This document shows, piece by piece, positions 29,257 to 38,656 of a stretch of 64,000 nucleotides of DNA (position 1 is the stretch's first letter; every line of letters begins with the position of its first letter). The notes under the pieces are model-generated. The model saw only the letters and a list, made by a program, of their open reading frames with translations. It ran no database searches and was not told the DNA's origin. Origin of the DNA: Trabulsiella odontotermitis (GTDB lineage Bacteria; Pseudomonadota; Gammaproteobacteria; Enterobacterales; Enterobacteriaceae). A program made the position numbers and the translations under genes. The stretch lies in NCBI RefSeq assembly GCF_001297775.1, contig NZ_LIFX01000013.1, positions 1 through 64,000 of the forward strand, in the 5' to 3' direction.

Positions 29257-32200
29257 ATGTCGCCTGTGAATATGCAGTACCTGAACCGCCATATGACGCC
29301 TGTCGCCCTTCATGCCAGCGCACTGCTGCACGGCATGGCGCTGGCTTTGCCCGCCACTGCGCGGATCCTCGAGTTAGGCTGCGGTAACGCCGGGGGGCTT
29401 ATCGCTCATGCGCGCGCGTGGCCCCAGAGCGTCTGTATTGGCGTCGACATTGATGAAAACCTGATTGCACAGGCAAGAGCGCAGATCACCACGCTGGCGC
29501 TAAACAATATTGAACCGTTTGCCGCCGGGCTGGGCGATCTGCTGGCGGTGGATCCGGGGCAGTTTGACTACATCATTATTCATGGCGTTTTTGCCTGCTC
29601 AGGCGCGACAGAGCGTGATGCGCTGCTGGCGTGGTGCCGTGAGCATCTCTCCGCCGAGGGCATTATCTGCCTGCAACATGCGGTGCTGCCCGGCGCCAGT
29701 AGCGCACAACAGTTGCGTGACGCGCTGGCGTTCCATCTGCGTCGTGGCGATGAAAACGCCGATCCGCTGACCAGCGCCCGTGGCATTCTGGGTTGGATGG
29801 CGATGACGCTGCCTGATGGCGAACTGAAAAACCGGGTGCTGGAGGCGGAAGCGCTGGACGACACCGCGCTCACCTTTGCGTATCTGATCGATTCCGCGCC
29901 TGCCGCCTGGTACAGCGATTTTCACCAGCACATGGCGGAACTCGGGTTGTGCCCGGTGGGCGATGCCATCCCGCAGTCTGAGCTGCCGGAGATCTACAGC
30001 GATGCGCTGCAACAACTGCACGGTCTGATTTCCGGAAATACGTCACGACCGATCTCTCAGCAGTATCTGGATCTGGCGGTAAGCCGGGCGGAACGCGTAA
30101 CGCTGCTTTCGGCGCAGGTTAACCAGGCACCGCAGGCGAAACCCGATCTGCAATCTCTGGAGCAACTCCATTGGGCCGGGAGTTTTACCCGCATGCTGAC
30201 GGATGATGGACGGATCATGAATGGTCACCGTAGCGCCAGCGGCCAGCCGGTGAGTACGCCCAACGAGGTGACGCTGCAAATTCTCGACCTGCTCGGCGGC
30301 GCATGGCCGATGAGCCTCAGCTTCGAACAACTGGTTTTCAATACCCGTTTGCCGGAAAAACCTGGCGACACCCGTGATGCGGTACGTGAATCGTTACGCG
30401 ATCTGTTCCTGATCCACCCGGACGGCCTGCACTGGAGCGCTTTTGCTGGCCCGTATAACGACGTGCAGGGCAGTGAACTCCAGCCGCTGTGTTTGTTGAC
30501 TGAAGAGACGACAACGACCACAAACCTGTGGGGTGGGGTTGTTGAGGTGACGGCACAGGAGCAGCGGTATCTCCGGTCAGGGTTAGCCGCCACCGACGAT
30601 GACGCCTGGGACAGCTTTATGTCGTTGCGTGCCAAGGGAATGCTGACAGGCTCAACGGACGCGTGGAAAACAGCGATCCAGCGTTTTTTGCGCCAGGGCG
30701 ATCCGGCGAAACTGAAACCGCTCATCGCCACGCTGCTGTTGCTCAGTGTCAGTGTGAAGCGCGGAGGACTACTGGCTGACGAGCGCTATCAGGAGCCGAA
30801 GGCGGCGTATGATAAGCAGGCCGTAGAAGCCATCTATGCCGAAGTGAACCGGCTGATTAGACTTGGCAAAGCCAGGGAAGCTCGCGACTACGCGCGAGGC
30901 CTGCTGGCGGAATCGCCGGATGATCTGCACATTCTGCGCTGTTATTCCCGTGCCTGTATTCTGACCAGCGCCTGGCAGGACGCACTTTCCGCGCTCTGCA
31001 AGCTGATGGGCTATTACTTTTCGAGCCTTGATATTTACTTCGACCTGGCGACAGCGCTGCAAAAACTGGAACAGCACTTTTACGCGCGGAAGATCATCCA
31101 TGGATTGCTGCGTCTGGATGGCAAAAGCGCCGGATTCTGGCACACACTGGCGACGCTTTATCACGCAAAGGGTGATAACCCGATGGCGGAAAAGTGTAGC
31201 CGTGAGGCGTTCCGCTATCAGCCGGAAAGTTCCCTCTATGTAGCGATGCTCGGCGTGATCCTCAGCGATAACCAGAAGCTGGATGAAGCCAGATATTTCC
31301 TCAAGAAATCCCTTGAACTGTCACCTGATTATTTCGACAGTTTTACCAGCCTGCTGTTTGTGGTGACCCACGACCACCGCCTGAGTCCGGCAGAACAACT
31401 GGAGAAACACAAGGAGTATGGCCGACGCGTCGAGGCGTGGGCACGACGCTGTGCTTTTACCCCGGACCGCCGTATCAATACCGATCCGCAGCGAAAACTG
31501 CGCATAGGTTTTGTCTCCGGTGACCTGCGCCAGCATCCGGTGAGTAACTTCCTGCTGCCGTTCTGGGACAGTTTTAATCGCCAGCATTTCGAACTGGTGG
31601 GCTACAGCGCTTCGCCGGTAAAAGACCGCATCACCGAACACCTGCAAGCCGGGGCGGTACTGTGGCGCGACGCCGAGCTGATGAGCGACATTGAACTGGC
31701 GAAACAGATCAATGCCGATGAGATTGATATCCTGATCGATCTTTCCGGCCACACCACCTTTACACGCCTGCCGGTGTTTGCACTGCGCCCGGCGCCAGTA
31801 CAGATGACCTGGATTGGCTATCCGGGCACTTCCGGGCTTTCGGCGATGGACTACCGCATTCTCTCGACCGGCTGTATGAACCCGCCAGGCCTTGAGAAAC
31901 AGTTCCTCGAAAAAATCATCTATGTGCCGATGCGTAAATTGTTCGAGCCGGATAAAAACAGCCCGGAAATAAATCTGCTGCCCGCGCTGACCAACGGCTA
32001 TATCACGTTCGGCAGCTTCAACCGACCGAAAAAAATAAACGAAGAGGTGTTGCGTCTGTGGGCTGAGATATTAATCAAATATCCGCAGTCCCGGTTGTTA
32101 ATTGGTTTTATGAACGATGCAACCGTGATCCAGAGCCTTACACGGCAGCTCGCGGCGCTTGGCATCGGCGAAGAACGGCTCATTTTCCAGGGGCGCATGC

Positions 32201-32649
32201 CGCTACATGAATATCTCGCCTGTCATCACCGCGTTGATATTTTGCTCGATACCTTCCCGTATACCGGTGGAACCACCACTAACCACGCGGCATGGATGGG
32301 CGTGCCGACGCTGACATTATGCGGCGACACACTCGCCTGCCGTCAGGGCGTGGAAAATATGAACAGTTATGGGCTGAGTCAGTTTATTGCGATGGATAAA
32401 GATGACTACGTCAATAAAGCCCTGTACTGGCGTGACCATTTTGATGAACTCAATGCCATCCGACTCGGAATGCGTAACCAAATACCTGTTGAGACGAAAG
32501 ACGGTTTTAATGCTGCGGAGCATCTGGAATATGCGCTGCGCCATGCCTGGACGCTGTATTGCCAGGGGCAGACGCCGCACTCTTTTGTTATTGACGAAGC
32601 AGGTAACGCCACGCGCTTATCGACAGACGGTGGTGGAACCGTTTACTAA
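29257..32649 (+). CDS. Methyltransferase-TPR-O-GlcNAc transferase (SPINDLY-type) fusion protein
   Basis: 1130 residues in one frame. Residues about 35-200 form a SAM-dependent methyltransferase with motif I LELGCGNAGG and an acidic second strand GVDIDEN; about 200-430 resembles the methyltransferase regulatory region. About 535-730 are tetratricopeptide-like helices (ARDYARGLLAESPDDLHILR, then LATLYHAKGDNPMAEKCSRE). From about 749 the GT41 catalytic domain follows: RIGFVSGDLRQHPVSNFLLP, DILIDLSGHTTFTRLPVF, QMTWIGYPGTSGLSAMDYRI, ITFGSFNRPKKINEEVLRLW, and LDTFPYTGGTTTNHAAWMGV at about 999. GT41 enzymes put a sugar on protein Ser/Thr, so this is the likely flagellin O-glycosyltransferase, with the N-terminal part perhaps methylating the glycan or protein. 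Confidence 0.82.
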   Translation: MSPVNMQYLNRHMTPVALHASALLHGMALALPATARILELGCGNAGGLIAHARAWPQSVCIGVDIDENLIAQARAQITTLALNNIEPFAAGLGDLLAVDPGQFDYIIIHGVFACSGATERDALLAWCREHLSAEGIICLQHAVLPGASSAQQLRDALAFHLRRGDENADPLTSARGILGWMAMTLPDGELKNRVLEAEALDDTALTFAYLIDSAPAAWYSDFHQHMAELGLCPVGDAIPQSELPEIYSDALQQLHGLISGNTSRPISQQYLDLAVSRAERVTLLSAQVNQAPQAKPDLQSLEQLHWAGSFTRMLTDDGRIMNGHRSASGQPVSTPNEVTLQILDLLGGAWPMSLSFEQLVFNTRLPEKPGDTRDAVRESLRDLFLIHPDGLHWSAFAGPYNDVQGSELQPLCLLTEETTTTTNLWGGVVEVTAQEQRYLRSGLAATDDDAWDSFMSLRAKGMLTGSTDAWKTAIQRFLRQGDPAKLKPLIATLLLLSVSVKRGGLLADERYQEPKAAYDKQAVEAIYAEVNRLIRLGKAREARDYARGLLAESPDDLHILRCYSRACILTSAWQDALSALCKLMGYYFSSLDIYFDLATALQKLEQHFYARKIIHGLLRLDGKSAGFWHTLATLYHAKGDNPMAEKCSREAFRYQPESSLYVAMLGVILSDNQKLDEARYFLKKSLELSPDYFDSFTSLLFVVTHDHRLSPAEQLEKHKEYGRRVEAWARRCAFTPDRRINTDPQRKLRIGFVSGDLRQHPVSNFLLPFWDSFNRQHFELVGYSASPVKDRITEHLQAGAVLWRDAELMSDIELAKQINADEIDILIDLSGHTTFTRLPVFALRPAPVQMTWIGYPGTSGLSAMDYRILSTGCMNPPGLEKQFLEKIIYVPMRKLFEPDKNSPEINLLPALTNGYITFGSFNRPKKINEEVLRLWAEILIKYPQSRLLIGFMNDATVIQSLTRQLAALGIGEERLIFQGRMPLHEYLACHHRVDILLDTFPYTGGTTTNHAAWMGVPTLTLCGDTLACRQGVENMNSYGLSQFIAMDKDDYVNKALYWRDHFDELNAIRLGMRNQIPVETKDGFNAAEHLEYALRHAWTLYCQGQTPHSFVIDEAGNATRLSTDGGGTVY

Positions 32650-32672
32650 AAATACGCTTCGCAGAGGTTTTG

Positions 32673-33806
32673 ATGAAAGACATCTATGTCACCAGCCCGT
32701 TGCTTCCGCCACTGGAAGAGTTTATTCCGTACCTGGAGAAGATCTGGGAGAAAAAATTTCTGACCAATGGCGGCGCCTGGCATCAACAGTTAGAAAAAGA
32801 GCTGGCAGAATACCTGGGCGTTGAGCACCTGTGCCTGTTTGCCAACGGCACGCTGGCGTTGCTCACCGCGTTACAGGCGCTGCGCATTACCGGCGAGGTG
32901 ATCACCACGCCTTATTCCTTCGTGGCGACGTCTCATTCGTTGCTGTGGAATGGATTAACGCCGGTCTTTGCCGATATCGACCCGGTGACCTGTAATATTG
33001 ACCCGGACAAAATTGAAGCGTTAATTACCCCGGCGACATCCGCGATTTTACCGGTGCATTGTTATGGCATTCCCTGCAACGTCGATAAAATTCAAACCAT
33101 CGCCGATGCGTGGGGCCTGAAAGTCATTTACGATGCCGCCCATGCATTTGGGGTGAAGAAAAATAACCACAGCATCCTGAACTGCGGCGATCTGTCTATT
33201 CTCAGCTTCCATGCCACCAAAGTGTTTAATACCTTCGAGGGCGGGGCGATTATTTGCCCGGACGCGCGGATGAAGCAGCGCATCGATTATCTGAAAAACT
33301 TTGGTTTTGCCGGGGAAACCACTGTGGTGGCGCCGGGGATTAACGCCAAAATGAATGAAGTGCAGGCGGCATTTGGTCTGGTGCAACTGGGGCATATTGA
33401 TCATGCGCTGGCGCGCCGTGCGGAAATTTATCAGCGCTATTGTGAGTGGCTGAATGATATTCCGGGGATAGGCACTTTCTCAGTCACCGATGATGTGGAG
33501 TGGAACCATGCGTATTTCCCGATCCGCGTGGAAAGCACGTTCCCGGTCAGCCGCGACTGGCTGTATGACGCCCTGAAAGCGCAAAACATCTATTCGCGTC
33601 GTTATTTTTATCCGCTGATCAGTTCTTTCTCAATGTACCGTCATCTGCCGTCAGCCGCGCCGGAACGCCTGCCGATCGCCAGCGACATTGCTGAGAAAAT
33701 ACTCTGTTTACCGATTTACCCCGATCTCACCCTTGAAGATCAGGCCCGTGTCGTGAATATTATTCGCCAACAGGTTGGGCTGACTCAGGTGGATAAGGTT
33801 GCATGA
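32673..33806 (+). CDS. vioA: VioA-like nucleotide-sugar aminotransferase (DegT/DnrJ/EryC1/StrS family)
   Basis: 377 residues from ATG 32673, five bases after AGAGG. PLP-dependent sugar aminotransferase: LTNGGAWHQQLEKELAEYLG, the cofactor loop FANGTLALLTAL, the IYDAAHAFGV block with the PLP Asp, and the Schiff-base Lys at about residue 183 in FHATKVFNTFEGGA. VioA converts dTDP-4-keto-6-deoxyglucose to dTDP-4-amino-4,6-dideoxyglucose (viosamine); WecE, QdtB and others are related, so the exact sugar is inferred from the partner acyltransferase and the flagellar setting. The stop overlaps the next start (ATGA). Confidence 0.8.
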   Translation: MKDIYVTSPLLPPLEEFIPYLEKIWEKKFLTNGGAWHQQLEKELAEYLGVEHLCLFANGTLALLTALQALRITGEVITTPYSFVATSHSLLWNGLTPVFADIDPVTCNIDPDKIEALITPATSAILPVHCYGIPCNVDKIQTIADAWGLKVIYDAAHAFGVKKNNHSILNCGDLSILSFHATKVFNTFEGGAIICPDARMKQRIDYLKNFGFAGETTVVAPGINAKMNEVQAAFGLVQLGHIDHALARRAEIYQRYCEWLNDIPGIGTFSVTDDVEWNHAYFPIRVESTFPVSRDWLYDALKAQNIYSRRYFYPLISSFSMYRHLPSAAPERLPIASDIAEKILCLPIYPDLTLEDQARVVNIIRQQVGLTQVDKVA

Positions 33807-34444
33807 AATTAGGTATCTACGGAACAGGCGGGCAGGGACGCGAAACGCTGGTACTTGCCCGCCAGATTAATCAGGTTGACGCGCGCTGGGATGAGATCTT
33901 TTTTATTGATGATCTCACCAACGCAACGGCGGTATCCGGCGTGCCGGTGTATCGCTTTGAGGCGCTGGATTTTCACGATCTGGAAATTTCCATTGCGCTG
34001 GGTGAACCCGCACACCGGCGCACGCTGGCGAACAAAGTGTTAGCAAAAGCTCGCCTGGCGACGCTGGTGCACCCGGGGGTGTTTGTGCCCGACGATACCA
34101 ACATTGGCGCGGGCGTGCTGGTCGGGCAGGGAGCGTTTATCTCGTGTAACGTCACGCTCGACGATAACGCATTGATTCAGCCCAACACCTACATCAGTCA
34201 CGACTGTCATGTGGGCGCCCACAGCGTGGTCTGCAGCCAGGTGTCGCTGGGCGGGAAAACGACGATTGGCGAGGGCACGTTTCTCGGCATGAACTGCGTT
34301 ATCAAAGAGCTGTCGGTGATTGGTAACGATGTGGTGGTCGGCATGGGCTCGGTGGTCACAAAGGATTTGGCAGATAATGCTGTCGCTTTTGGCAATCCAG
34401 CCAAAATTCATCGTTCAAACAGTAATAAGCGCGTTTTTAAATAG
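33803..34444 (+). CDS. vioB: VioB/NeuD/PglD-like nucleotide-sugar N-acyltransferase
   Basis: 213 residues. N-terminal Rossmann-like nucleotide-sugar domain (MKLGIYGTGGQGRETLVLAR) and a C-terminal left-handed beta helix of hexapeptide repeats (about 85-200: NIGAGVLVGQGAFISCNVTL, then TYISHDCHVGAHSVVCSQVS) with the catalytic-base His in SHDCHVG. Members transfer an acyl group from acyl-CoA to the amino sugar made by the preceding aminotransferase. Translation is coupled to it by a 4-base overlap. Last gene of the island; fliA follows after 217 bases. Confidence 0.8.
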   Translation: MKLGIYGTGGQGRETLVLARQINQVDARWDEIFFIDDLTNATAVSGVPVYRFEALDFHDLEISIALGEPAHRRTLANKVLAKARLATLVHPGVFVPDDTNIGAGVLVGQGAFISCNVTLDDNALIQPNTYISHDCHVGAHSVVCSQVSLGGKTTIGEGTFLGMNCVIKELSVIGNDVVVGMGSVVTKDLADNAVAFGNPAKIHRSNSNKRVFK

Positions 34445-34573
34445 TCCCCCAGGATACCGTGCAATCCGCGGTATCCATGCATTCCCCTCTCACAACAGGC
34501 TAAAAGCGTTTCGCTTAGGGCTAAAAATAACACCTGAATTTTCAGGCAATTGCATCATAAGCTGCAAATAAAC

Positions 34574-34602
34574 GCCGATTTAGACCACTATTCTGCCGAT
34601 TA
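34574..34602 (+). promoter_or_regulatory. Possible fliA promoter elements (tandem GCCGATT)
   Basis: Two GCCGATT motifs (34574-34580 and 34595-34601), each resembling the sigma-28 -10, lie exactly 21 bases apart and 60-88 bases before fliA. Neither has a good TAAAGTTT at the right distance, so a sigma-28 promoter here is tentative; fliA is normally FlhDC- and sigma-28-dependent. Confidence 0.35.
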
Positions 34603-34661
34603 AAACCCCTGCAGGAACGGATAATCATGCCGATAACTCAACTATTGCAGGGCTGTTTATC

Positions 34662-35381
34662 GTGAATTCACTGTATACCGCTGAAGGTGTAATGGATAAA
34701 CACTCGCTGTGGCAACGTTACGTACCTCTGGTGCGCCATGAAGCATTGCGCCTACAGGTGCGGTTGCCGGCGAGCGTGGAACTGGACGATTTGCTTCAGG
34801 CGGGCGGCATCGGGTTATTGAATGCTGTGGAACGTTACGATGCTCTGCAAGGAACGGCATTTACTACTTACGCAGTGCAACGCATTCGTGGTGCGATGCT
34901 GGATGAATTGCGCAGCCGGGACTGGGTGCCGCGCAGCGTCCGACGCAACGCGCGCGAAGTGGCGCAGGCGATGGGGCAGCTGGAACAAGAGCTGGGGCGT
35001 AACGCCACGGAAACCGAGGTCTCTCAACGACTCGGAATTCCTGTTGAGGAGTATCGACAGATGCTTCTGGATACCAATAACAGCCAGCTTTTCTCTTACG
35101 ATGAATGGAGAGAAGAGCATGGCGACAGTATTGAATTGGTGACCGAGGAGAATCAACAGGAAAACCCGCTCTTCCAGTTAATGGAAGGCAACTTGCGGCA
35201 GCGTGTGATCGAGGCGATCGAAGCGCTGCCAGAACGCGAACAGCTGGTGCTGACGCTGTACTACCAGGAAGAGCTTAATCTCAAAGAGATTGGCGCGGTA
35301 CTGGAAGTGGGCGAATCGCGGGTCAGCCAGTTGCACAGCCAGGCCATCAAACGTCTGCGTACTAAGCTGGGTAAGTTATAG
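34662..35381 (+). CDS. fliA: Flagellar sigma factor FliA (sigma-28)
   Basis: 239 residues from GTG, nearly identical to E. coli FliA (start NSLYTAEGVMDKHSLWQRYV). Region 2 (LDDLLQAGGIGLLNAVERYD, then AFTTYAVQRIRGAMLDELRS), region 3 and region 4 (LKEIGAVLEVGESRVSQLHS) are intact. It directs class 3 transcription, including the fliC and fliD promoters seen here, and is held by the anti-sigma FlgM. Confidence 0.98.
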   Translation: MNSLYTAEGVMDKHSLWQRYVPLVRHEALRLQVRLPASVELDDLLQAGGIGLLNAVERYDALQGTAFTTYAVQRIRGAMLDELRSRDWVPRSVRRNAREVAQAMGQLEQELGRNATETEVSQRLGIPVEEYRQMLLDTNNSQLFSYDEWREEHGDSIELVTEENQQENPLFQLMEGNLRQRVIEAIEALPEREQLVLTLYYQEELNLKEIGAVLEVGESRVSQLHSQAIKRLRTKLGKL

Positions 35382-35443
35382 GATGTTGATGAGTTCATCA
35401 CCCCTGAAAAATGCCGCACAACCAATGACAACCAGGAGTTATC

Positions 35444-35995
35444 ATGACGGTGCAGCAAGTAAAAAGACGGCCGTTAAGCCGCTACCTTAAAGACTTTAAA
35501 CATAGCCAAACGCATTGTGCTCACTGCCATAAGTTGCTCGACCGCATCACGCTGGTCAGGCGCGGTGAGATAGTCAATAAAATCGCGATTTCCCGTCTCG
35601 ACACCTTAATGAACGAAGAAGAGTGGCAACAGGAGCGCCAGGATTGGGTCGCACTGTGTCGTTTCTGCGGCGATTTGCATTGCAAAGAGCAGAGCGACTT
35701 TTTCGATATTATCGGCTTTAAACAATACCTTTTCGAACAGACCGACATGAGCCCCGGCACGGTGCGCGAATACGTTGTCCGTCTGCGTCGCCTCGGCAAT
35801 CACCTGACGGAGCTTAACGTTCCACGGGAGCTGCTGACTAACGGCTATCTGGATGACAACCTGGCGCCGTGGCTGCCTGCCACCAGCACCAATAACTATC
35901 GCATCGCCCTGCGCAAGTACGCCCAGTTTCAGGCGCTGACTTCCCCGGTAAAGATGCAAAATCTGGCTTATCCCACAACCTCGGATATATATTAA
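35444..35995 (+). CDS. fliZ: FliZ, regulator of the motility/stationary-phase switch
   Basis: 183 residues, cotranscribed with fliA 62 bases downstream. The recombinase-like SAM N-terminal domain is visible in FDIIGFKQYLFEQTDMSPGT followed by REYVVRLRRLGNHL. FliZ binds sigma-S-like promoters as an antagonist of RpoS and, in Salmonella, acts through the anti-FlhDC factor YdiV. A good AGGAG site precedes the ATG. Confidence 0.96.
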   Translation: MTVQQVKRRPLSRYLKDFKHSQTHCAHCHKLLDRITLVRRGEIVNKIAISRLDTLMNEEEWQQERQDWVALCRFCGDLHCKEQSDFFDIIGFKQYLFEQTDMSPGTVREYVVRLRRLGNHLTELNVPRELLTNGYLDDNLAPWLPATSTNNYRIALRKYAQFQALTSPVKMQNLAYPTTSDIY

Positions 35996-36023
35996 ATTTG
36001 AATAAGATGTAGCGTAGTCGTGT

Positions 36024-36051
36024 TTGCCATTGGCAATAAACACCGTACACT
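36024..36051 (+). promoter_or_regulatory. Possible tcyJ promoter with overlapping inverted repeat
   Basis: TTGCCA (36024-36029) and TACACT (36046-36051), 16-base spacer. The -35 is part of a 13-base inverted repeat TTGCCATTGGCAA (36024-36036), possibly an operator. Confidence 0.35.
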
Positions 36052-36090
36052 ACAGTAACTATTTAAAACTATTGGGATGATGGGAAAACG

Positions 36091-36891
36091 ATGAAGCTAG
36101 CTCTAATTGGCCGTCAGGCTCTGATGGGTGTCATGGCGGTGGCATTGATGGCGGGAATTAGCGCCAAAACGTTCGCTGCTGAAAATCTGTTGAATCAGGT
36201 CAAAGAGCGCGGTTCGCTGCGGGTTGGCCTTGAGGGAACCTATCCTCCGTTCAGCTTCCAGGGTGACGATGGCAAGCTGACCGGTTTCGAGGTGGAGTTC
36301 GCTAATGAACTGGCAAAACACCTCGGGGTGAAGGCTGATCTCAAACCGACCAAATGGGACGGGATGCTGGCGGCGCTCGATTCTAAACGTATCGATGTGG
36401 TCATCAACCAGGTCACCATCTCTGACGAACGTAAGAAAAAATATGATTTCTCCACGCCGTACACCGTTTCCGGTATTCAGGCGCTGGTGAAAAAGGGCAA
36501 TGAAGGCGCTATCAAAACCGCCGCTGATCTGAAAGGCAAAAAAGTGGGTGTCGGCCTCGGAACCAATTACGAAGAGTGGTTACGCGGCAATGTTCCGGGT
36601 GTGGATATCCGTACCTATGACGACGACCCGACGAAATACCAGGATCTGCGCGTTGGCCGTATCGACGCCATTCTGGTTGACCGCCTGGCGGCGCTGGACC
36701 TGGTGAAGAAAACCAACAACACACTGGCCGTGACCGGTGAAGCGTTCTCCCGTCAGGAAGCGGGTGTCGCGCTGCGTAAAGGCAACGACGATCTGCTGAA
36801 AGCGATTGACGGTGCGATTGCCGATATGCAAAAAGACGGTAGCCTGAAGGCGCTGTCTGAGAAATGGTTTGGTGCTGATGTGACCCAATAA
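36091..36891 (+). CDS. tcyJ: Periplasmic cystine-binding protein TcyJ (FliY)
   Basis: 266 residues, signal peptide ending near [10 protein letters not shown], then a family 3 solute-binding protein ([36 protein letters not shown] and [18 protein letters not shown]). It feeds L-cystine, and diaminopimelate analogues, to TcyLN. Historically named fliY because it follows fliZ, but it is not a flagellar part. A strong terminator follows. Confidence 0.96.
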   Translation: MKLALIGRQALMGVMAVALMAGISAKTFAAENLLNQVKERGSLRVGLEGTYPPFSFQGDDGKLTGFEVEFANELAKHLGVKADLKPTKWDGMLAALDSKRIDVVINQVTISDERKKKYDFSTPYTVSGIQALVKKGNEGAIKTAADLKGKKVGVGLGTNYEEWLRGNVPGVDIRTYDDDPTKYQDLRVGRIDAILVDRLAALDLVKKTNNTLAVTGEAFSRQEAGVALRKGNDDLLKAIDGAIADMQKDGSLKALSEKWFGADVTQ

Positions 36892-36903
36892 GCACCATTG
36901 GTT

Positions 36904-36934
36904 AAAAAAGGCGCTGATTCTGGCGCCTTTTTTT
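36904..36934 (+). terminator. Intrinsic terminator after tcyJ
   Basis: Stem AAAAAAGGCGC/GCGCCTTTTTTT with an 8-base loop. Confidence 0.88.
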
Positions 36935-36985
36935 ATTTCCCCGGCAAGTGCGTGCATAATAAAAACAGATGAATCAGGAGATGCT

Positions 36986-37972
36986 ATGTCACTGCAAAAT
37001 TTAACACGCTTTCCGCGGCTGGAATTTATTGGCGCACCGACACCACTGGAGTTTTTGCCTCGTCTTTCCGATCACCTTGGCCGCGAAATTTTCATCAAGC
37101 GCGATGACGTCACGCCCATGGCGATGGGTGGCAACAAGCTGCGTAAGCTGGAATTTCTCGCCGCCGATGCGCTGCGTGAAGGCGCTGATACGCTGGTCAC
37201 CGCCGGGGCGATTCAGTCCAACCACGTGCGCCAGACCGCGGCGGTCGCGGCAAAGCTCGGCCTGCACTGCGTCGCGCTGCTGGAAAACCCGATCAATACG
37301 CGTGCAGAAAACTACCTCACCAACGGCAACCGTCTGTTGCTGGATCTGTTTAACACCCAGGTTGAAATGTGCGATGCGCTGACCGACCCGACCGCGCAAC
37401 TCGACGAACTGGCAACCCGTCTGGAACTGCAGGGCTTTCGTCCGTATGTGATCCCGGTGGGCGGCTCGAACGCGCTGGGCGCACTTGGCTACGTCGAAAG
37501 TGCGCTGGAAATTGCGCAACAGTGTGAAGATGTGGTGGATTTGTCGGCCATTGTGGTCGCTTCCGGCAGCGCAGGAACTCACGCCGGGCTGGCGGTGGGC
37601 CTTGAGCAACTGTTGCCGGACGTTTCGCTGATTGGCGTCACCGTGTCGCGCACCGTGGCGGAACAGAAGCCGAAAGTGGTGGCACTGCAACAGGCGATTG
37701 CCGCCAGCCTCGAACTTGATGCGAAAGCGGACATTCAACTGTGGGATGACTATTTCGCGCCTGGCTACGGAACCCCTAACGACGCGGGGATGGAGGCAGT
37801 CAAACTGCTGGCCTCGCTTGAAGGCATTCTGCTCGATCCGGTGTACACCGGTAAAGCGATGGCCGGGCTTATCGACGGCATTACTCAGAAGCGTTTCAGG
37901 GATGACGGCGCCATTTTGTTTGTTCATACGGGCGGGGCGCCAGCGCTGTTTGCTTACCATCCTCACATCTAA
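36986..37972 (+). CDS. dcyD: D-cysteine desulfhydrase DcyD
   Basis: 328 residues, PLP fold type II of the ACC deaminase family. The PLP Lys is residue 51 in [12 protein letters not shown], and [18 protein letters not shown] follows. It breaks D-cysteine to pyruvate, ammonia and sulfide, and is placed with cystine import genes. Confidence 0.95.
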   Translation: MSLQNLTRFPRLEFIGAPTPLEFLPRLSDHLGREIFIKRDDVTPMAMGGNKLRKLEFLAADALREGADTLVTAGAIQSNHVRQTAAVAAKLGLHCVALLENPINTRAENYLTNGNRLLLDLFNTQVEMCDALTDPTAQLDELATRLELQGFRPYVIPVGGSNALGALGYVESALEIAQQCEDVVDLSAIVVASGSAGTHAGLAVGLEQLLPDVSLIGVTVSRTVAEQKPKVVALQQAIAASLELDAKADIQLWDDYFAPGYGTPNDAGMEAVKLLASLEGILLDPVYTGKAMAGLIDGITQKRFRDDGAILFVHTGGAPALFAYHPHI

Positions 37973-37987
37973 CGCAGAAAAACGATA

Positions 37988-38656
37988 ATGCAAGAAAGTA
38001 TACAACTGGTGCTCGATTCGGCGCCGTTTCTGTTAAACGGGGCCATTTTTACGCTTCAGCTCAGTGTCGGTGGCATGATTTTCGGCCTGTTGCTGGGGTT
38101 CATTCTGGCGCTGATGCGCATGTCGACCTTGTGGCCGGTCAGATGGCTGGCCCGGTTTTATATCTCGGTCTTTCGTGGCACGCCGCTCATCGCGCAGCTG
38201 TTTATGATCTACTACGGTCTGCCGCAGTTCGGCATCGAACTGGATCCGATCCCGGCGGCGATGATTGGTCTGTCGCTCAACACTGCCGCGTACGCGTCTG
38301 AAACGCTGCGCGCCGCCATTTCGTCGATTGATAAAGGGCAGTGGGAAGCGGCTGCCAGTATCGGTATGACCCCGTGGCAGACACTGCGTCGTGCCATTCT
38401 GCCGCAGGCGGCACGCGTGGCGCTGCCGCCGCTGTCGAACAGTTTCATCAGCCTGGTGAAAGACACCTCGCTCGCCGCCACGATTCAGGTGCCGGAACTG
38501 TTCCGTCAGGCGCAGCTCATCACCTCGCGTACGCTGGAAGTCTTCACCATGTATCTGGCGGCATCGCTGATTTACTGGGTGATGGCGACGGTACTGTCGA
38601 CGTTGCAGAACTATTTTGAAAATCAGCTTAACCGCCAGGAGCGTGATCCGAAATGA
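37988..38656 (+). CDS. tcyL: Cystine ABC transporter permease TcyL (YecS)
   Basis: 222 residues with the HisMQ-type membrane domain: five hydrophobic helices and the EAA loop (EAAASIGMTPWQTLRRAILP). It starts 15 bases after dcyD and overlaps tcyN by four bases. Confidence 0.95.
   Translation: MQESIQLVLDSAPFLLNGAIFTLQLSVGGMIFGLLLGFILALMRMSTLWPVRWLARFYISVFRGTPLIAQLFMIYYGLPQFGIELDPIPAAMIGLSLNTAAYASETLRAAISSIDKGQWEAAASIGMTPWQTLRRAILPQAARVALPPLSNSFISLVKDTSLAATIQVPELFRQAQLITSRTLEVFTMYLAASLIYWVMATVLSTLQNYFENQLNRQERDPK

Noticed and set aside
37001-38005. 334-residue minus-strand frame over dcyD
   Set aside because: Antisense shadow; dcyD has intact PLP motifs and family start.
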